Part shown: one piece after another, positions 13,197-26,740 of the stretch | How positions within the stretch are numbered: position 1 is the first letter of the stretch | How the letters are laid out: each line of letters begins with the position of its first letter | Source of the DNA: Plantago elongata | Taxonomy: Eukaryota > Streptophyta > Magnoliopsida > Lamiales > Plantaginaceae | Direction of reading: 5' to 3' | DNA: 64,000 nt | Assembly (NCBI GenBank): GCA_036897095.1 | Contig: JAYMSP010000065.1 | Location: 30,728-94,727, forward strand | Program-made: the position numbers and the translations under genes | Notes under the pieces: generated by a model | The model's database searches: none | What the model was told of the DNA's origin: nothing | Seen by the model: the letters and a program-made list of their open reading frames with translations, nothing else

Positions 13197-13253
13197 TTCT
13201 ATGCATTTTGAAGAATTGCATTCTTTTACCTCTTTCTTATTTATTTTCCTCCT

Positions 13254-13437
13254 GAGTATTTAAATAGATTTTGGTGAAATTAGGTATACTGATTGGTATA
13301 AAATTTAAATGGGTATTTAAAAGTATTTATTTTCCTAGTATAGTATTTGAATGAGTATTTAAATAGATTTTGGTGAAATTAGGTATATGCTGATTGATAT
13401 AGAATTTGAATGGGTATTTAAAAGTATTTTGGTAAAA
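13254..13437. repeat. two-copy tandem repeat, ~99-bp period
   Basis: Two diverged units starting gagtatttaaatagattttg and each containing ggtgaaattaggtata and gggtatttaaaagtattt. It sits just upstream of the metallophosphoesterase start and may affect its promoter. No coding content between 13264 and 13796. Confidence 0.75.
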
Positions 13438-13796
13438 TTGTGTTTGGAAGAAAAAAAATTAAAAAGTAATATTTAAAGTGTATTTTAGGCCAGTTCATCG
13501 AGCCAAATGAATGCTATGTCAATCAGCCGCATATATTACATGAAAAAAGTATAATACTCATACTATATTTGTAACATCTAGAATTTCAAGTCAGATTCAT
13601 AGCAATTAAATTAAATAGATTGAGCAGGGTGCACCTTTCATTTTGAAAACTCGAGAATTAATTATACTTGCTCTGGATCAATCCTTGTACAATGAGTGAG
13701 TCAAAGTGTGCGGAAAAGTAATTGTGTTGGTACAGTGAACCAGTATATCGAGTTGTTCATGAAGGATCGGGCTCTCGGAAATCTAGCACAATAGGT

Positions 13797-15100
13797 ATGG
13801 CAGACATGAAAAAGTTCTCCATGGAGCACACCAACATTTCGTTGAAATTGGCAAAGCAAGTCATCTCCTCTGAAGCCAAAGACAGAAACTTTGTATTCTC
13901 ACCACTGTCGATTCATATCCTACTAGGCTTGGCTGCTGCTGGCTCGACAGATCAGACCCTGAAAGAGTTGCTCGGCTATCTCAAGGCCAGTTCCAGTGAA
14001 GAGTTCAATTCCTATCTCTCGGAGCTCGTGTCAGTTTTGTTTGCTGATGGAACATCACTTAAGGGCCGCGTGTATCGTGTTCGAATGTAGTGTGGGTTGC
14101 TCAGCAGTTTATAATGAAACCTGAGTTCAAAAGTATTGTTCAGAATGCTTACAACACTGTTCTGGATAGTGTTGATTTCCAGAATAAGGACAAGGTTAAG
14201 CCTCTTCATGTTTTCCTAATGTTTCATTAACATGTTGAGTGTAAAAAGTTGTGACATTTGTTTTAGGATGGATGGAATAACTTCCATAATGTAGTTTGTT
14301 TTAATACTGTTTCATCATTACTTAAAAAGGTTGAAGAAGCAGTAACAAAGGTGAATCAGTGGGCTGAGGCCAAAACAAATGGCTTGATCAAACAAGTTAT
14401 TTCAAGCAGATCTGTTGATGCTCTTACCAGGCTTATATTTGGAAATGCTGTATATTTCAATGGAGCTTGGTTTAACCAATTTGATCCACAGTCAACAGAG
14501 CATCACACTCTTCTCTCATGGATGGTAGTTCAGTTCAGGTGCCTTTCATGTTTAAGGGTGGATGGGAACCACAATATTTTCTTGCTTTTGATGGGTTTAA
14601 AGTTGTGAGTTTTACCTTACAAGAACAGTAAGGATGGAAGGAGGTTTTGTATGTACAAATTTCTACCAGATGCCATAGATGGACTACCTGCACTGGTTGA
14701 AAAAGTCACCTCTGAACCTGAATTCATTGAACAGCACCTGCCGAATAAAGCAGTTACGCTTAGGGAGTTTGCTATTCCAATATGCAAAATAGATTTTCAA
14801 TTTGATTCTATCAATGTTCTCGAGGAACTCGGGTTGGTGTCTGCGTTTCTAGGTGGCCATGGCATTTCAAATATGGTGAACGAGGATCTGTTTGTTTCGA
14901 GTATGTCACAGAAATCATGTATTGAGGTGAATGAGCATGGGACTGAAGCTGCTGCTGTTACATTTAAGCAGTGTGGTGGAGGTTGTGATGTCCGTCTTCC
15001 TGCGTTTGTGGCAGACCACCCCTTTCTGTTTGTTATAAGGGAAAATACTACTGGGTTGTTGCTGTTCATTGGGCATGTTCTCAATCCTCTTGCTGGTTAA
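13797..15100 (+). pseudogene. serpin pseudogene (full-length layout, several frameshifts)
   Basis: Plant serpins are suicide inhibitors of serine/cysteine proteases. The copy keeps the plant two-exon layout: MADMKKFSMEHTNISLKLAK starts at 13797, exon 1 ends ...VDFQNKDK near 14194 with a GT donor, and exon 2 starts near 14330 (VEEAVTKVNQWAEAKTNG). Recognisable blocks are NFVFSPLSIHILLGLAAAGS, TRLIFGNAVYFNGAW, and the hinge EHGTEAAAV followed by FVADHPFLFVIRENTTG and the terminal GHVLNPLAG. The frame is lost at least three times: near 14066 (before the VVWVAQQF strand), near 14515-14540, and near 14600 (before VLPYKNSKDGRRF). I therefore call it a pseudogene, although base-call errors could mimic this. 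A related fragment lies inverted at 17179-17750. Confidence 0.85.
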
Positions 15101-15292
15101 TAAGCCTTACAGACTGAAAAAGGAGTGAAGAGGTGATCAAGACACAACGCTAGTTACTACTGTCTGTCGCATTTATTTCGCAATAAGATGAAACCACAGG
15201 CTTTAATTTGCTGAGTCTAGATATCAAGTCTTGCAAGTAAATTAGCTGTGTAATAAAATGTTGCATTTCAAGAATAATATTGATGAAATTAG

Positions 15293-15520
15293 TTCACCTT
15301 GTACCAGCTGAAACCTTATCCGAGCTTTCATGTTGTCAGCCAAGTCCTCAGGACATTTCATAAGATTTCTATCTTCCATCAAATAGTCGATATGGGCAGG
15401 GTTGAAAAAGTACTATCACTGTTCTTCCTCAGACTGGCATTGTGGGCGGGGTTAGCCCGGAGAAATTTATGAAATGCTTTTCGATCTTTTCAATTAGCAA
15501 ATCGGCCTTTCCCATTAAAT
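15293..15520 (-). other. coding-like remnant of unknown gene
   Basis: On the minus strand a stop-free stretch at about 15293-15400 reads NPAHIDYLMEDRNLMKCPED and continues LADNMKARIRFQLVQ. A second stretch (about 15450-15520) in another frame reads MGKADLLIEKIEKHFINFS. The composition looks like former protein sequence, but I recognise no family. It lies between the serpin and SUN pseudogenes, so it may belong to the same decayed block. Confidence 0.3.
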
Positions 15521-15774
15521 AGCTAATGTTCATAAAGCTTCATGCTTCCTTGACTACAACTTGAGTTCCATAAACAGATCCTTGACTTCTTTCGTCTTAG
15601 TATACTGAAATGGAACATCACCAGTAAGGACATGGTTAGCTTCTTCGTTTTTGTTGTTCTTGATACTTACAGAATACACAAGCAAACGAACAATAAGAAA
15701 CAGAAAAATGCAGCATGGAACGTAAAAGCAGCAATCAGTTATCACTCTCCAACTTACTCTCCAACTTATGTCCC

Positions 15775-16790
15775 AGTAGCATGACCATGGTTGGGCGTAA
15801 ACACGAACCTAATAGTGTCTATGCGAGTTGCAGCACAGCAGCAGCAGATTCCACTGCCTTGTATGTCTGAGCATTGCTCTTTTCAAGGTCATAAGTAAAC
15901 TCATCTAACAGAAATTCCTTATTTTCAGCTATCCAGTTAACAGGACCTTGCCCATGGACCCATCCAAATATCCTGCATTCCTTTGGAGCACTAGACCGGT
16001 TATTAATAACGCTCTTATCAACATGTTCTAAAGTAAAAGCATCTGGTATAATCTGTGAACTAAGAAAAACCTCAACAAAGCCACTCCCTCCTTTAAGACC
16101 AAAACATGTCCCAGGCCAGCAAAAGAAAACTCCTCTGAATGCCTAATCACCTCTGCACCTCTCGCCACCAATGCTTAATCCACCATCCCCATCCCATCAG
16201 CAGCATGCTTCGCCATCTCCTTCTCCACAATCTCTCTAGCATAGCCCTTTTATCTCGTCCAAACTCACCGCAAAATCACCAATAGACTTGTCAATACCAT
16301 CATTCTTCGCATTCAATGCCTTCAACTTCAAACCAATTTCCTCAACCTTCTTTACCAGTTTGTCATCAAATTCCTTCATCACAGAAGTAATCCCCTCCTC
16401 AGGTTTCCTATACACAACATCCACCTGCACCTTCATTGCCGTCACCAACTTTTTAACAAGATTCTCCACTTCAGCAAAGTTCCTGTCAAAATCATCAGAC
16501 AGATCCTCCTTGTACAGTTCAAATTTCTCATCAAGCTCTTTTCTCACAGAAGTAATCCCCTCTGCAGCTTTCCTCTCTAAAGCAGCACTTGCATGCAGCA
16601 AATTTTGCATACAAATCACCCGAAATACAGGGCATATCCCGACCCGCATCGAACAGCACCCACCTGATCGTCTTTACGAAACATAACAAAATCACCAACA
16701 GCACAAGAATCTTAGGCCTTTTTAGGGAAGTGTTTCAAGACTTTCATCAATTCCACTCCAACTCAGCTTTGTAGCTATAATGAAACCTGG
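15775..16790 (-). pseudogene. SUN-domain (nuclear envelope) protein pseudogene
   Basis: Intact plant SUN1/SUN2 proteins sit in the inner nuclear membrane and bind KASH partners. Read on the minus strand the remains appear in family order. A hydrophobic segment PKILVLLVILLCFVKTIRWV (about 16660-16716) stands for the transmembrane helix. A coiled coil (16236-16610) includes LDEKFELYKEDLSDDFDRNF and AEVENLVKKLVTAMKV. A REIVEKEMAKHAADG block follows. Then comes the SUN core with IIPDAFTLEHVDKSV, RSSAPKECRIFGWV and LLDEFTYDLEKSNAQT, followed by RIDTIRFVFTPNHG (15800-16190). The blocks lie in different frames with stops between them (for example after EIKGLC at 16236, and a TAA after GMVD). No introns were needed to connect them, so a retrocopy is possible but not proven. 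Confidence 0.8.
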
Positions 16791-17178
16791 ATCACTTGAT
16801 GGTTTCGACAATTGTGTTATGGTGATCATCGTGAGTTAGCTCAGTTTTGCCATGTATTAGTTCTAGGGAGAACAATAGATTTAGTTCATTAGGTTATTGT
16901 TTAGCAGTCCTAGTCTCACTTATATCAAGAGAGCAAGATTTGTTAAGTATAATCCATTTTTTTCGCAGACCTATCGAGCTGAGCCTGGCTTTATGACATG
17001 GGAAGCAATCTAGTGGGGAAATTCAACAGTGATCCAAGAAAGTACCATCGAATTTGTGCATCTAAACCACTCTTTCAAGGTGGATTATCATCAGTAGGTT
17101 TCATCAACTACTCCATTGATGAATCAGAACTCATTCCATTGATTATATATATATACCCTATTTCAACGAGCCAGAGGA

Positions 17179-17750
17179 TTAAGTTATAAGTACATGCCCA
17201 ACGAATAACAACATCCCAGTCGTATCTTCCCTTACAACAAACAGAAATGAGTGGTCTGCCACAAACTTGGGACAAGACTTCGTTCTCCCAAAACTAACCA
17301 TCTCAGACGTAGCAGCAGTAGCCTCAGTGCCATGCTCATTTACCTCAAAAAATGACTTGTGCAAAGTACAGTCAACAGAAAGATACTTGTACATAATCTT
17401 TGGAAAGCCCTGTCCACTAAATATTGGTAATCCGAGTTTGCTGTGAACATCAGAAGCCTCAAACTCGAAACTGATGTTGAACTTTGGAATAAGGAATCTT
17501 TCAAGCAGCACATACTCATAGGGAAGATGGTGTTCAATGGATCCAGGTTTAGAGGTGACCTTTTCGTCTAGGGCAGGCAGTCCATCTACATCTTGTAAGA
17601 ACATGTAACATGGTAAAACTTCGCATATAATTTCCTTGCTTGCGACAATTCCGAAACCTTAAATCCATCAAATGCACGAAAATAGTGTCCCGGGACACCA
17701 TCGTTCATGTAAGGCGCCTGAACTGAACTGCCATCCATGAGGAAAGCAGT
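17179..17750 (-). pseudogene. serpin 3'-half pseudogene fragment
   Basis: A second serpin remnant, in opposite orientation to the one at 13.8 kb. The frame 17179-17604 carries VDGLPALDEKVTSKPGSIEH, the hinge EHGTEATAATSEM, and FVADHSFLFVVREDTTG to GHVLIT. Upstream (17605-17750), in another frame, are MDGSSVQAPYMNDGV and HYFRAFDGFKVSEL, so the copy is frameshifted near 17605. No exon 1 equivalent is present. The products of the two serpin copies are similar but clearly diverged, so this is an old inverted duplicate or an independent family member. Confidence 0.85.
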
Positions 17751-17759
17751 ATCATTTCC

Positions 17760-18750
17760 TGTTAAATTTTAATTGTTGGGGAAATTTTTGAACCCAATCT
17801 CCTTTGAAACCCAACACATTTCCGAATAATTCTTGTCGGATCATAACAGATCTACTTTGAATAACTGTAGCATCTGGAGATTTTGTTCAGTCTCTGATTT
17901 GTAGTTAAATGCAGTTGAAAATTGAAACTGATCAGTCGAAATTCCTTATTGTCTAACTCTAGTTTTAAATTCCAAATGTGAAGAGATCCGGCTTTTAACA
18001 ATAATAATTAAGATCATATCTCATAATAAACTCACAAGAACAAAATCAAGAAGAATAACAAACAAAAAAGGAAAGAAGAGATGAACTATCAATTAAATAA
18101 ATGGGCCAAGCCCTAATACAGCAAGTAATATTACCTGACAAAAGAAATTCAGGTCAAGAAAACTGAAAAATCTATTTCATTCGGAAGTCTTACTTCGAAG
18201 AATATACGAGTGGAATAAAGTGTGCGAGAAAATGATATATTTTCGAAAAGTATTTATGAGAAACCGCATCAGTCCAACGTGTTATAATTGATTAGTGGTT
18301 GAGTCGTAACTCGTAACATATTCAAATCTTTCTATGTCATTCTTTCGAAATATCGTAAATGTTTCCGATTTTTTATACTACATAGATTAAATATTGTTGA
18401 TCAAACGTGCCCCATAAACATTTTGGTGACAAAAGTTAGTTATTAGTCATTAAATTTGAGGCGAGGATGATGTTTGTCAACAAATCAATACTTTGTAGAT
18501 TGAATTTGTCTACCTTTCAAATTAAATACTGTTTGACTCTTAGTGTCAACTACGTATGCTTATTGTACTAAATTTACCGAGTTTTCAGACTTAATATTTC
18601 ACATGCCAACTACGTACGATTAAAGGACTAAATCTGTCATTTTATCAAACCTAGGTCTAGCTAATTGCCTGAATTTCTAACATCGAATTAAATAACGTTA
18701 AAGCATTAGTTCGCAGAGCGTCATCTTGTTCGAAAATCCAAATCTTGGCG
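17760..18750. other. spacer and upstream region of the ubiquitin-fusion gene
   Basis: AT-rich DNA with no recognisable gene. The promoter of the downstream ubiquitin-fusion gene must lie in its 3' part, but I see no clear site II or telo-box motif here. Confidence 0.4.
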
Positions 18751-18815
18751 AACTAAGCGATCAAAAAATTGAATAGAATCAGACAAAGATTGGACAGAAT
18801 CAGATTTTCCTTTAA

Positions 18816-20519
<1,704 letters not shown>

Positions 20520-20781
20520 TGCATTCAAGTTCTGGTTTAAACTCGGGAGATTGTTCTGGTGACCAAAGTTCATGTGTAAGATATCGGATGCCATATGGTC
20601 GTTCTTTTCTTGAAAATAAAAATGGCTATTCTAGCTAAGGTGGAATTTATTGAAATTTAGAACTTGTCATTTTTTTTCATTTTCGAACTTTTATTAATCT
20701 TTAGTACTACTTTCGTCCCACCAAACTTCATACATTTGTCAATTTTTTCGTACCTTATGTCTTTTTTAAAAATCTTCGTCA

Positions 20782-20806
20782 CCCCCCCCCCCCCCCCCCC
20801 CCCCCC
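20782..20806 (+). repeat. poly-C tract (25 C)
   Basis: Run of 25 consecutive C about 260 bp downstream of the ubiquitin-uS19 stop. The other strand is G25, which can form G-quadruplexes. Such a run is rare in plant spacers and could also be an assembly artefact. Confidence 0.9.
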
Positions 20807-20829
20807 TTCATAATAGTGACCCTATGGCT

Positions 20830-22150
20830 TTTTCCTTCTTTGATTTTGACTTGACGTTATTGTTGGTTTGGAAGTACTAGTTTAATTCTAAGGTTACCGT
20901 TGGGCTGACCCACTACTTTCACACCAGCTTAATTCTGGGCCAGTCCGCATCCAAGTCCAACGGGTAAGTTTCAAATTTCAATTTTGTTGGCAGACAAAAG
21001 AGACAGTGCAATTCCGTTGTTTCCCTTGTGAACAAATAAATCTGTTTGCATTAACATGAATGGTTAATTAAGCTTGAGTTGGGTGAAAAGAGCGGGGTAT
21101 TTTCCGCCATGGCCAAAGATGGAGCAATGTCGCCTGGAGGTGGAAGACCCAATATTAGAGATCATGGTCACAATCATAGAACTTGGTCTCATGTGTTTCA
21201 AGTGATTCTACTAATATGGGATGCATGTCAATTTTTATAATTCTATGAGCGTAAAAAAGTACTAATGTGTATGTTAGGGTCTGTTCGTATTTGTAGAATA
21301 AAATATAACTTTACATAGTTAAACTTAATTTAATAGAACTAAATGAGTTTGCGGATAACTGACCACATTGTCATCATGTGTTACTACTATCGAATCACAT
21401 TTATCAGGAAGATCTTAAAAGTATATGATCATAGTGTATAGTGGAATACATTACAGCTTATTCTTCGATTATACTATTTCTCCTTCTCTTATACTCTATT
21501 AAATTATTCTAACAACTTTAAGAGAATCAATTAACCTAAAAAATACAAAAATAAATTAATTATTTCTTACACACGTCAATTTGCTCAGTATTTTTTACCT
21601 TAAAAATATGACGTAGTGTCACATGAAGTATTAGTATGTTATATATTTTTTACCTTAAAAATATGACGTAGTAAATGGTACATGAATAAAACACCTAGTA
21701 CGAGATACTATAAAATGTTGCAGGGAAACATAAACTCATTCACTCCAACCGCAGAATAACCCCACAAAAATTTATAAATAGAAAACTTCATATAAAAAAA
21801 ACATCTTTTAATTTCAATTCGACTTTTATAGAACACAATCAGATTACTAGGACGATTCTGTCTATAATTGTAATTTGAAATTGAGCGAAAGAAACATCAA
21901 ACATTGATCGGACACACACGCTTGAAATTTGATTTTCAAATTAGAAAAACACGAAGCACAGTCCAAACGCTACTTTCTTCTCTCTCTACAATTACAATAT
22001 AGTCAGTCTATCCATCTTCTCTACAATTACGCTTGCCTGTTTGTCATTTGATTTCAATTCAATTTCTTCATCAAGTCTCCAATTTCTACTTACTACTCGT
22101 TCTTCTGTTCCTTAACTCTTAAGCCTCAAAATTCAAAAAAAAACAAATTT
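20830..22150. other. spacer and DRP1E promoter region
   Basis: No gene seen. The stretch tattttttaccttaaaaatatgacgtagt occurs twice at 21590 and 21645 (55-bp offset), each copy carrying a TGACGT core of the type bound by plant bZIP factors. A TC-rich leader (about 21970-22180) precedes the dynamin start. Confidence 0.5.
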
Positions 22151-22182
22151 CATTTTCGTAGATCCACTCTAATTGAGCTGCT

Positions 22183-25100
22183 ATGGCGACTATGGACAGT
22201 TTGATTGGACTTGTCAACAGGATACAGCGAGCTTGCACCGCTCTCGGCGATTACGGCGGCGGCGATCAAGCCTTCTCCTCTCTCTGGGATGCTCTCCCCT
22301 CTGTTGCCGTTGTCGGTGGTCAGGTGACCAGATTCTCTCAATTCAATCTTCCTGTCCTTGTAAATTCGTAGATCTACTTGTTTATTTGCTTCTATTTGAG
22401 CTGATTCGCAGAGTTCTGGAAAGTCATCGGTCTTGGAGAGTATAGTCGGACGTGATTTCCTTCCTCGTGGCTCTGGTTATTCCTCCTTTTACTCATATGC
22501 TCTCCTTTTGTTTTTCTATTTGTATGACACAGTAAGAGAGAATTTCACCTAGGTTTGCTTTGGTACTTTTTGTAATTGGTTGTTTGTGAGTTGAGCTGAT
22601 TACGGAGTAAACTTTTTTTTTTTTTCATTTAGGTATTGTTACAAGGAGGCCGTTAGTGTTGCAACTGCAGAAAATTGATGAAAAGCAGGAGTATGCTGAA
22701 TTTGGGCATATGCCGCGGCGACGCTTCACTGATTTCGGTACTATTGCTGACTGTGTTTTGCATATTGCTAGGTGTGAGCTGTGACTTAGTTGCGTTTTAT
22801 ATATGATAATTTGTATTCTCATTGTGAAGTAGGGGCAATTTCATTCATAAATTATATGATAGCATGATTTTCACTTGAAAAATTAAATGTCCTACTGCTG
22901 GAGCATCTAAATGTTTTGCTTATTGAGTTAGGTACAATTGTTCATGTTGTTAGGCGTGAGTGAACTCAGTGGTAGTTTAGTTATGTCTTGCAACTGCGAT
23001 AGTCATGACGACAATTGATGTTTGTGTGTTGTGATGAGCCCCGATAAGATTTATATGCATTTGTATGATGATGTCTGTGCAATATTGCCTGAGATGTTAT
23101 GTTAAGTGCGTTTCAACTTAAATTGAAAATGGCCTGATGATTGAGAACCGAAATGCTTACTGCGCCTCACTATATAATGCAGAATTGGTTCGCAAGGAAA
23201 TTGCGGATGAAACTGATAGAATCACAGGGAAGTCGAAACAAATTTCTCCTGTCCCTATCCACTTGAGTATCTATTCACCCAATGGTATGTTTTCCTTTAT
23301 GAACGTATCATTTCGGTCTGACGAAAGAGTTTAATTCTAACTTTACGCCGCTGATGCTTTTGGGTTGTTTTCTGCAGTTGTGAACTTGACCCTGATTGAT
23401 CTTCCTGGGCTGACTAAAGTTGCTGTTGGTAAGTTTTTGTTTGTTAATTTGTCATATAATTGAAGAGGCTTTATAATCATTTTGACTGAATTTAAAGATA
23501 TCTGATTTCTGCAGAGGGACAACCAGAAACTATAGTCCAAGATATTGAAACTATGGTCCGAACCTATGTTGAGAAGGTTAGTAAAGAGGTTCTGTGAGTC
23601 TCTGTACGATATGTTTGTTTATTTTTTTTGTTCAAAACATTGTATTTTGGTATTGATTTATGAATTTCTATTTGAGATTGAAATTTTGTTCTGTTGACAT
23701 GCAGCCCAACTCCATCATACTGGCAATATCTCCTGCAAATCAAGATATTGCCACATCAGACGCTATCAAACTTGCAAAGGAAGTTGATCCATCTGGTGAG
23801 TTTGATATCACCATCGACTAAAGCATGAAGATTGAAAACTGTGTCATTCTAACTTGCTTTTGCAATCTCTATATTTCGCAGGTGAACGCACATTTGGTGT
23901 GTTGACGAAACTTGATCTAATGGACAAAGGAACTAATGCACAAGATGTAAATCCCCCCTTTCTAAATGTTCAAGAATTTAAATCATCCTTCTAGTACTAA
24001 GAACTAGAATATATTTCTTCACTCAACTTGCTGCATGTGGAAGTTTAGAGAGATGCTTTCTTTCAAACATACTGCAGTAATCCTCTATGTTTTACTTTCA
24101 ATAGGTTCTAGAAGGAAGAGCTTATCGTTTGCAACATCCTTGGGTGGGTGTTGTGAATCGATCTCAGGCAGATATCAACAAAAGTGTTGATATGATTGCT
24201 GCTAGACGCAGGGAGCGTGAGTATTTTGCTACAAGTACTGATTATGGTCACTTGGCAAGTAAAATGGGTTCTGAATATCTTGCAAAGCTTCTTTCAAAGG
24301 TACACTTTCTGTCTCTCGGCTATAACATGTTTCACCTGGCTGGATTTTAGGAGGATATCTTGTAACATGTTCCACATTATTGCGCAGCACTTGGAAAGTG
24401 TAATTAGATCAAGAATACCCAGTATCACTTCTTTGATTAACAAAAGTATTGAAGAACTTGAAACAGAGATGGACCACCTGGGAAGGCCCATTGCTGTAGA
24501 TGCTGGAGTGAGTTTTTTGCATCCCTCACCTGATTTCATTTTATACTTCCTTTTGGTTGGTGCTGACTCTTTCTTGTTGTCCAGGCCCAATTATATACCA
24601 TCTTGGAACTTTGCCGTGCTTTTGACAAAATATTTAAGGAGCATCTGGAAGGAGGGTATGTTTATTGTTTCGCTTTCTGTCTTTCATTTCCTACAGCTGC
24701 ATCTTTGATGTTTGCAAATGATTCTCACATGTTTTGGTACTGTTACTCATTGGTTTCTATATTTGTACACAATGAAATGGTGCATTCATGGTAACTTCGT
24801 GTCCTAATTTTCAAACTAGCATACTGTATGTAGTTGTAGAGTCTAATCAACTGCCTGTTAAAATTTCCAGACGGCCAGGAGGTGATCGCATTTATGGAGT
24901 TTTTGATAATCAGTTGCCAGCTGCTTTGAGGAAACTTCCTTTCGATCGACATCTTTCAGTCCAGAATGTAAGAAAAATTGTTTCAGAGGCTGATGGTTAT
25001 CAGCCGCATTTGATTGCTCCTGAGCAAGGTTATCGGCGACTTATTGAGGGCTCATTGAATTACTTCAGAGGGCCTGCTGAAGCGTCTGTAGATGCTGTAA

Positions 25101-25972
25101 GTAGTTCCTTGGCCAATTTTACGTGAAGTGTTTAGGCTAATTTGTTGCATCCTTGAGTGATATTCAATTGTGTTGTGCAGGTTCACTTTGTGCTAAAGGA
25201 ACTTGTGAGAAAGTCTATGGCAGAGTGTCAAGTAAGTTTCTCTAATAGTACTGTTTATAATATTTAGTCCACCCTTAGTTTCTTCTATTCACTGTATTTC
25301 TTTGATGAAACAGGAATTGAAGCGGTTTCCAACTCTGCAATCAACAATAGTTGGTGCAGCAAATGAATCTTTGGAAAAGTTCCGTGATGAAGGCAAGAAA
25401 ACAGTTGTGAGATTGGTTGATATGGAATCTTCATATCTGACTGTTGATTTCTTCCGGAAACTACCCCAAGAAGTAGAGAAGTTGGGGAATGCAGTGGGTG
25501 GCAATCCACGGGAAAACAGGGGGAATCAACGAGAAGATCCACGGGCTCACTCGGCTGCTGCGAATGATATTGATCGATATGCAGATGGACACTTCCGGAG
25601 GATAGGGTCAAATGTCTCATCTTACATACACATGATTTCCGAAACACTGAGAAACTCAATCCCCAAGGCAGTTGTTTACTGTCAAGTCAAGGAGGCCAAA
25701 CAGAACTTGCTGAATTACTTCTACACCCAGATTGGAAGAAGAGAGGTATGTGTTCTTTTCACTTTTAGTTAAGCCCCGGACATTCGTGCCAACAAGATCG
25801 CTTTTGGGGATTACCTATATTCATTAATGTTACAACATTGCAGGGCAAGCAGCTGGCTGAGTTGTTAGATGAAGATCCAGCATTGATGGAGAAGAGACTG
25901 CAAGCCAGCAAACGACTTGAACTCTACAAGAAAGCAAGAGACGAGATTGAGTCAGCTTCATGGATACGATGA
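22183..25972 (+). CDS. DRP1E: dynamin-related protein 1 (DRP1E-like)
   Basis: Large GTPase of the plant-specific DRP1 family, which assembles on membranes at clathrin-coated pits and the cell plate. Fifteen exons: 22183-22323, 22412-22475, 22633-22737, 23183-23284, 23378-23428, 23515-23576, 23705-23795, 23882-23946, 24105-24299, 24388-24507, 24585-24655, 24871-25096, 25181-25231, 25314-25745 and 25844-25972. They give 634 aa with all phases consistent. GTPase motifs are present: G1 GGQSSGKSS (residues ~45-53), G2 Thr in GIVTRRP, G3 DLPGLT and G4 TKLDLMDKG. The middle domain includes [17 protein letters not shown], and the C-terminal GED ends [20 protein letters not shown]. No PH or proline-rich domain, as expected for DRP1. 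The linker before the GED ([18 protein letters not shown]) is the variable part. [14 protein letters not shown] and the C-terminus point to DRP1E over DRP1A or DRP1C. Confidence 0.96.
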
Positions 25973-26740
25973 AGTTGATGTGTTGTGTGTAGAGAAAGAG
26001 AGATGTTTTGTATGTACCATACTATTATACTAGTGGCACTGTAACTGTGGTTGCAGCAGATTGTTGATTTCTCAGTGGGCAGCTGGCATCCCCTACATTG
26101 TTTGTACCAGTACTGTTTTCTGATTCATTTTGCAGTATATTAGTTGTTGGATTGAGATTTTACACCCTAGTAGTAATATTCATTAGTTCTTTAAATTAAT
26201 TATATCTGGGATTGCCATTCCTTGCTTACCAAGTGATTCGTGTCTTAAACTTTACTGTATATACTTTGCTACTGAAGATCAAATCTGGGTAATGAAGTCA
26301 ACAGTGCCTGAATAAAGAGGAATCACAGCACGAAAATGAACTGATATTGAAACTCAAGTTCGTTAAAAGATCTGTTTGGTATTAACTTGATGCTTTTTTG
26401 TGATTTTAGGTGTCAGCTGACATCTGGTTATGAAGACAATATAGGTAAAATACGATATTCGAAGGCTAGCATAGCCGTCTATCCAAGTCATCCAAGTCTA
26501 ACAGAAACTCAGCTTTGGACACAGTAAAATATGTATAATCCAACAGTCTCTTAATTTAAAGTCAACCTTTGTCAGATTGAAATTCAAAATGATAAGTAGA
26601 ACACACAGTGCTCTCATACTAGTGAAATTTTTTGAGATTATGAATCCCCAGAAACATCAGGATATTATTGTAGTTCTGGGAAAGAATGACAAGTTCCCAA
26701 TTAACTTGTTAAAAGCTGTAAAATCATGGCCTCCAATGGC

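Noticed and set aside
13722-13796. Upstream extension of the serpin frame
   Set aside because: It begins with TTG and has no serpin similarity; the family start MADMKKF is at 13797.
16236-16649. Coiled-coil ORF as an independent gene
   Set aside because: Its order and the flanking blocks show it is the coiled coil of a broken SUN-domain gene.
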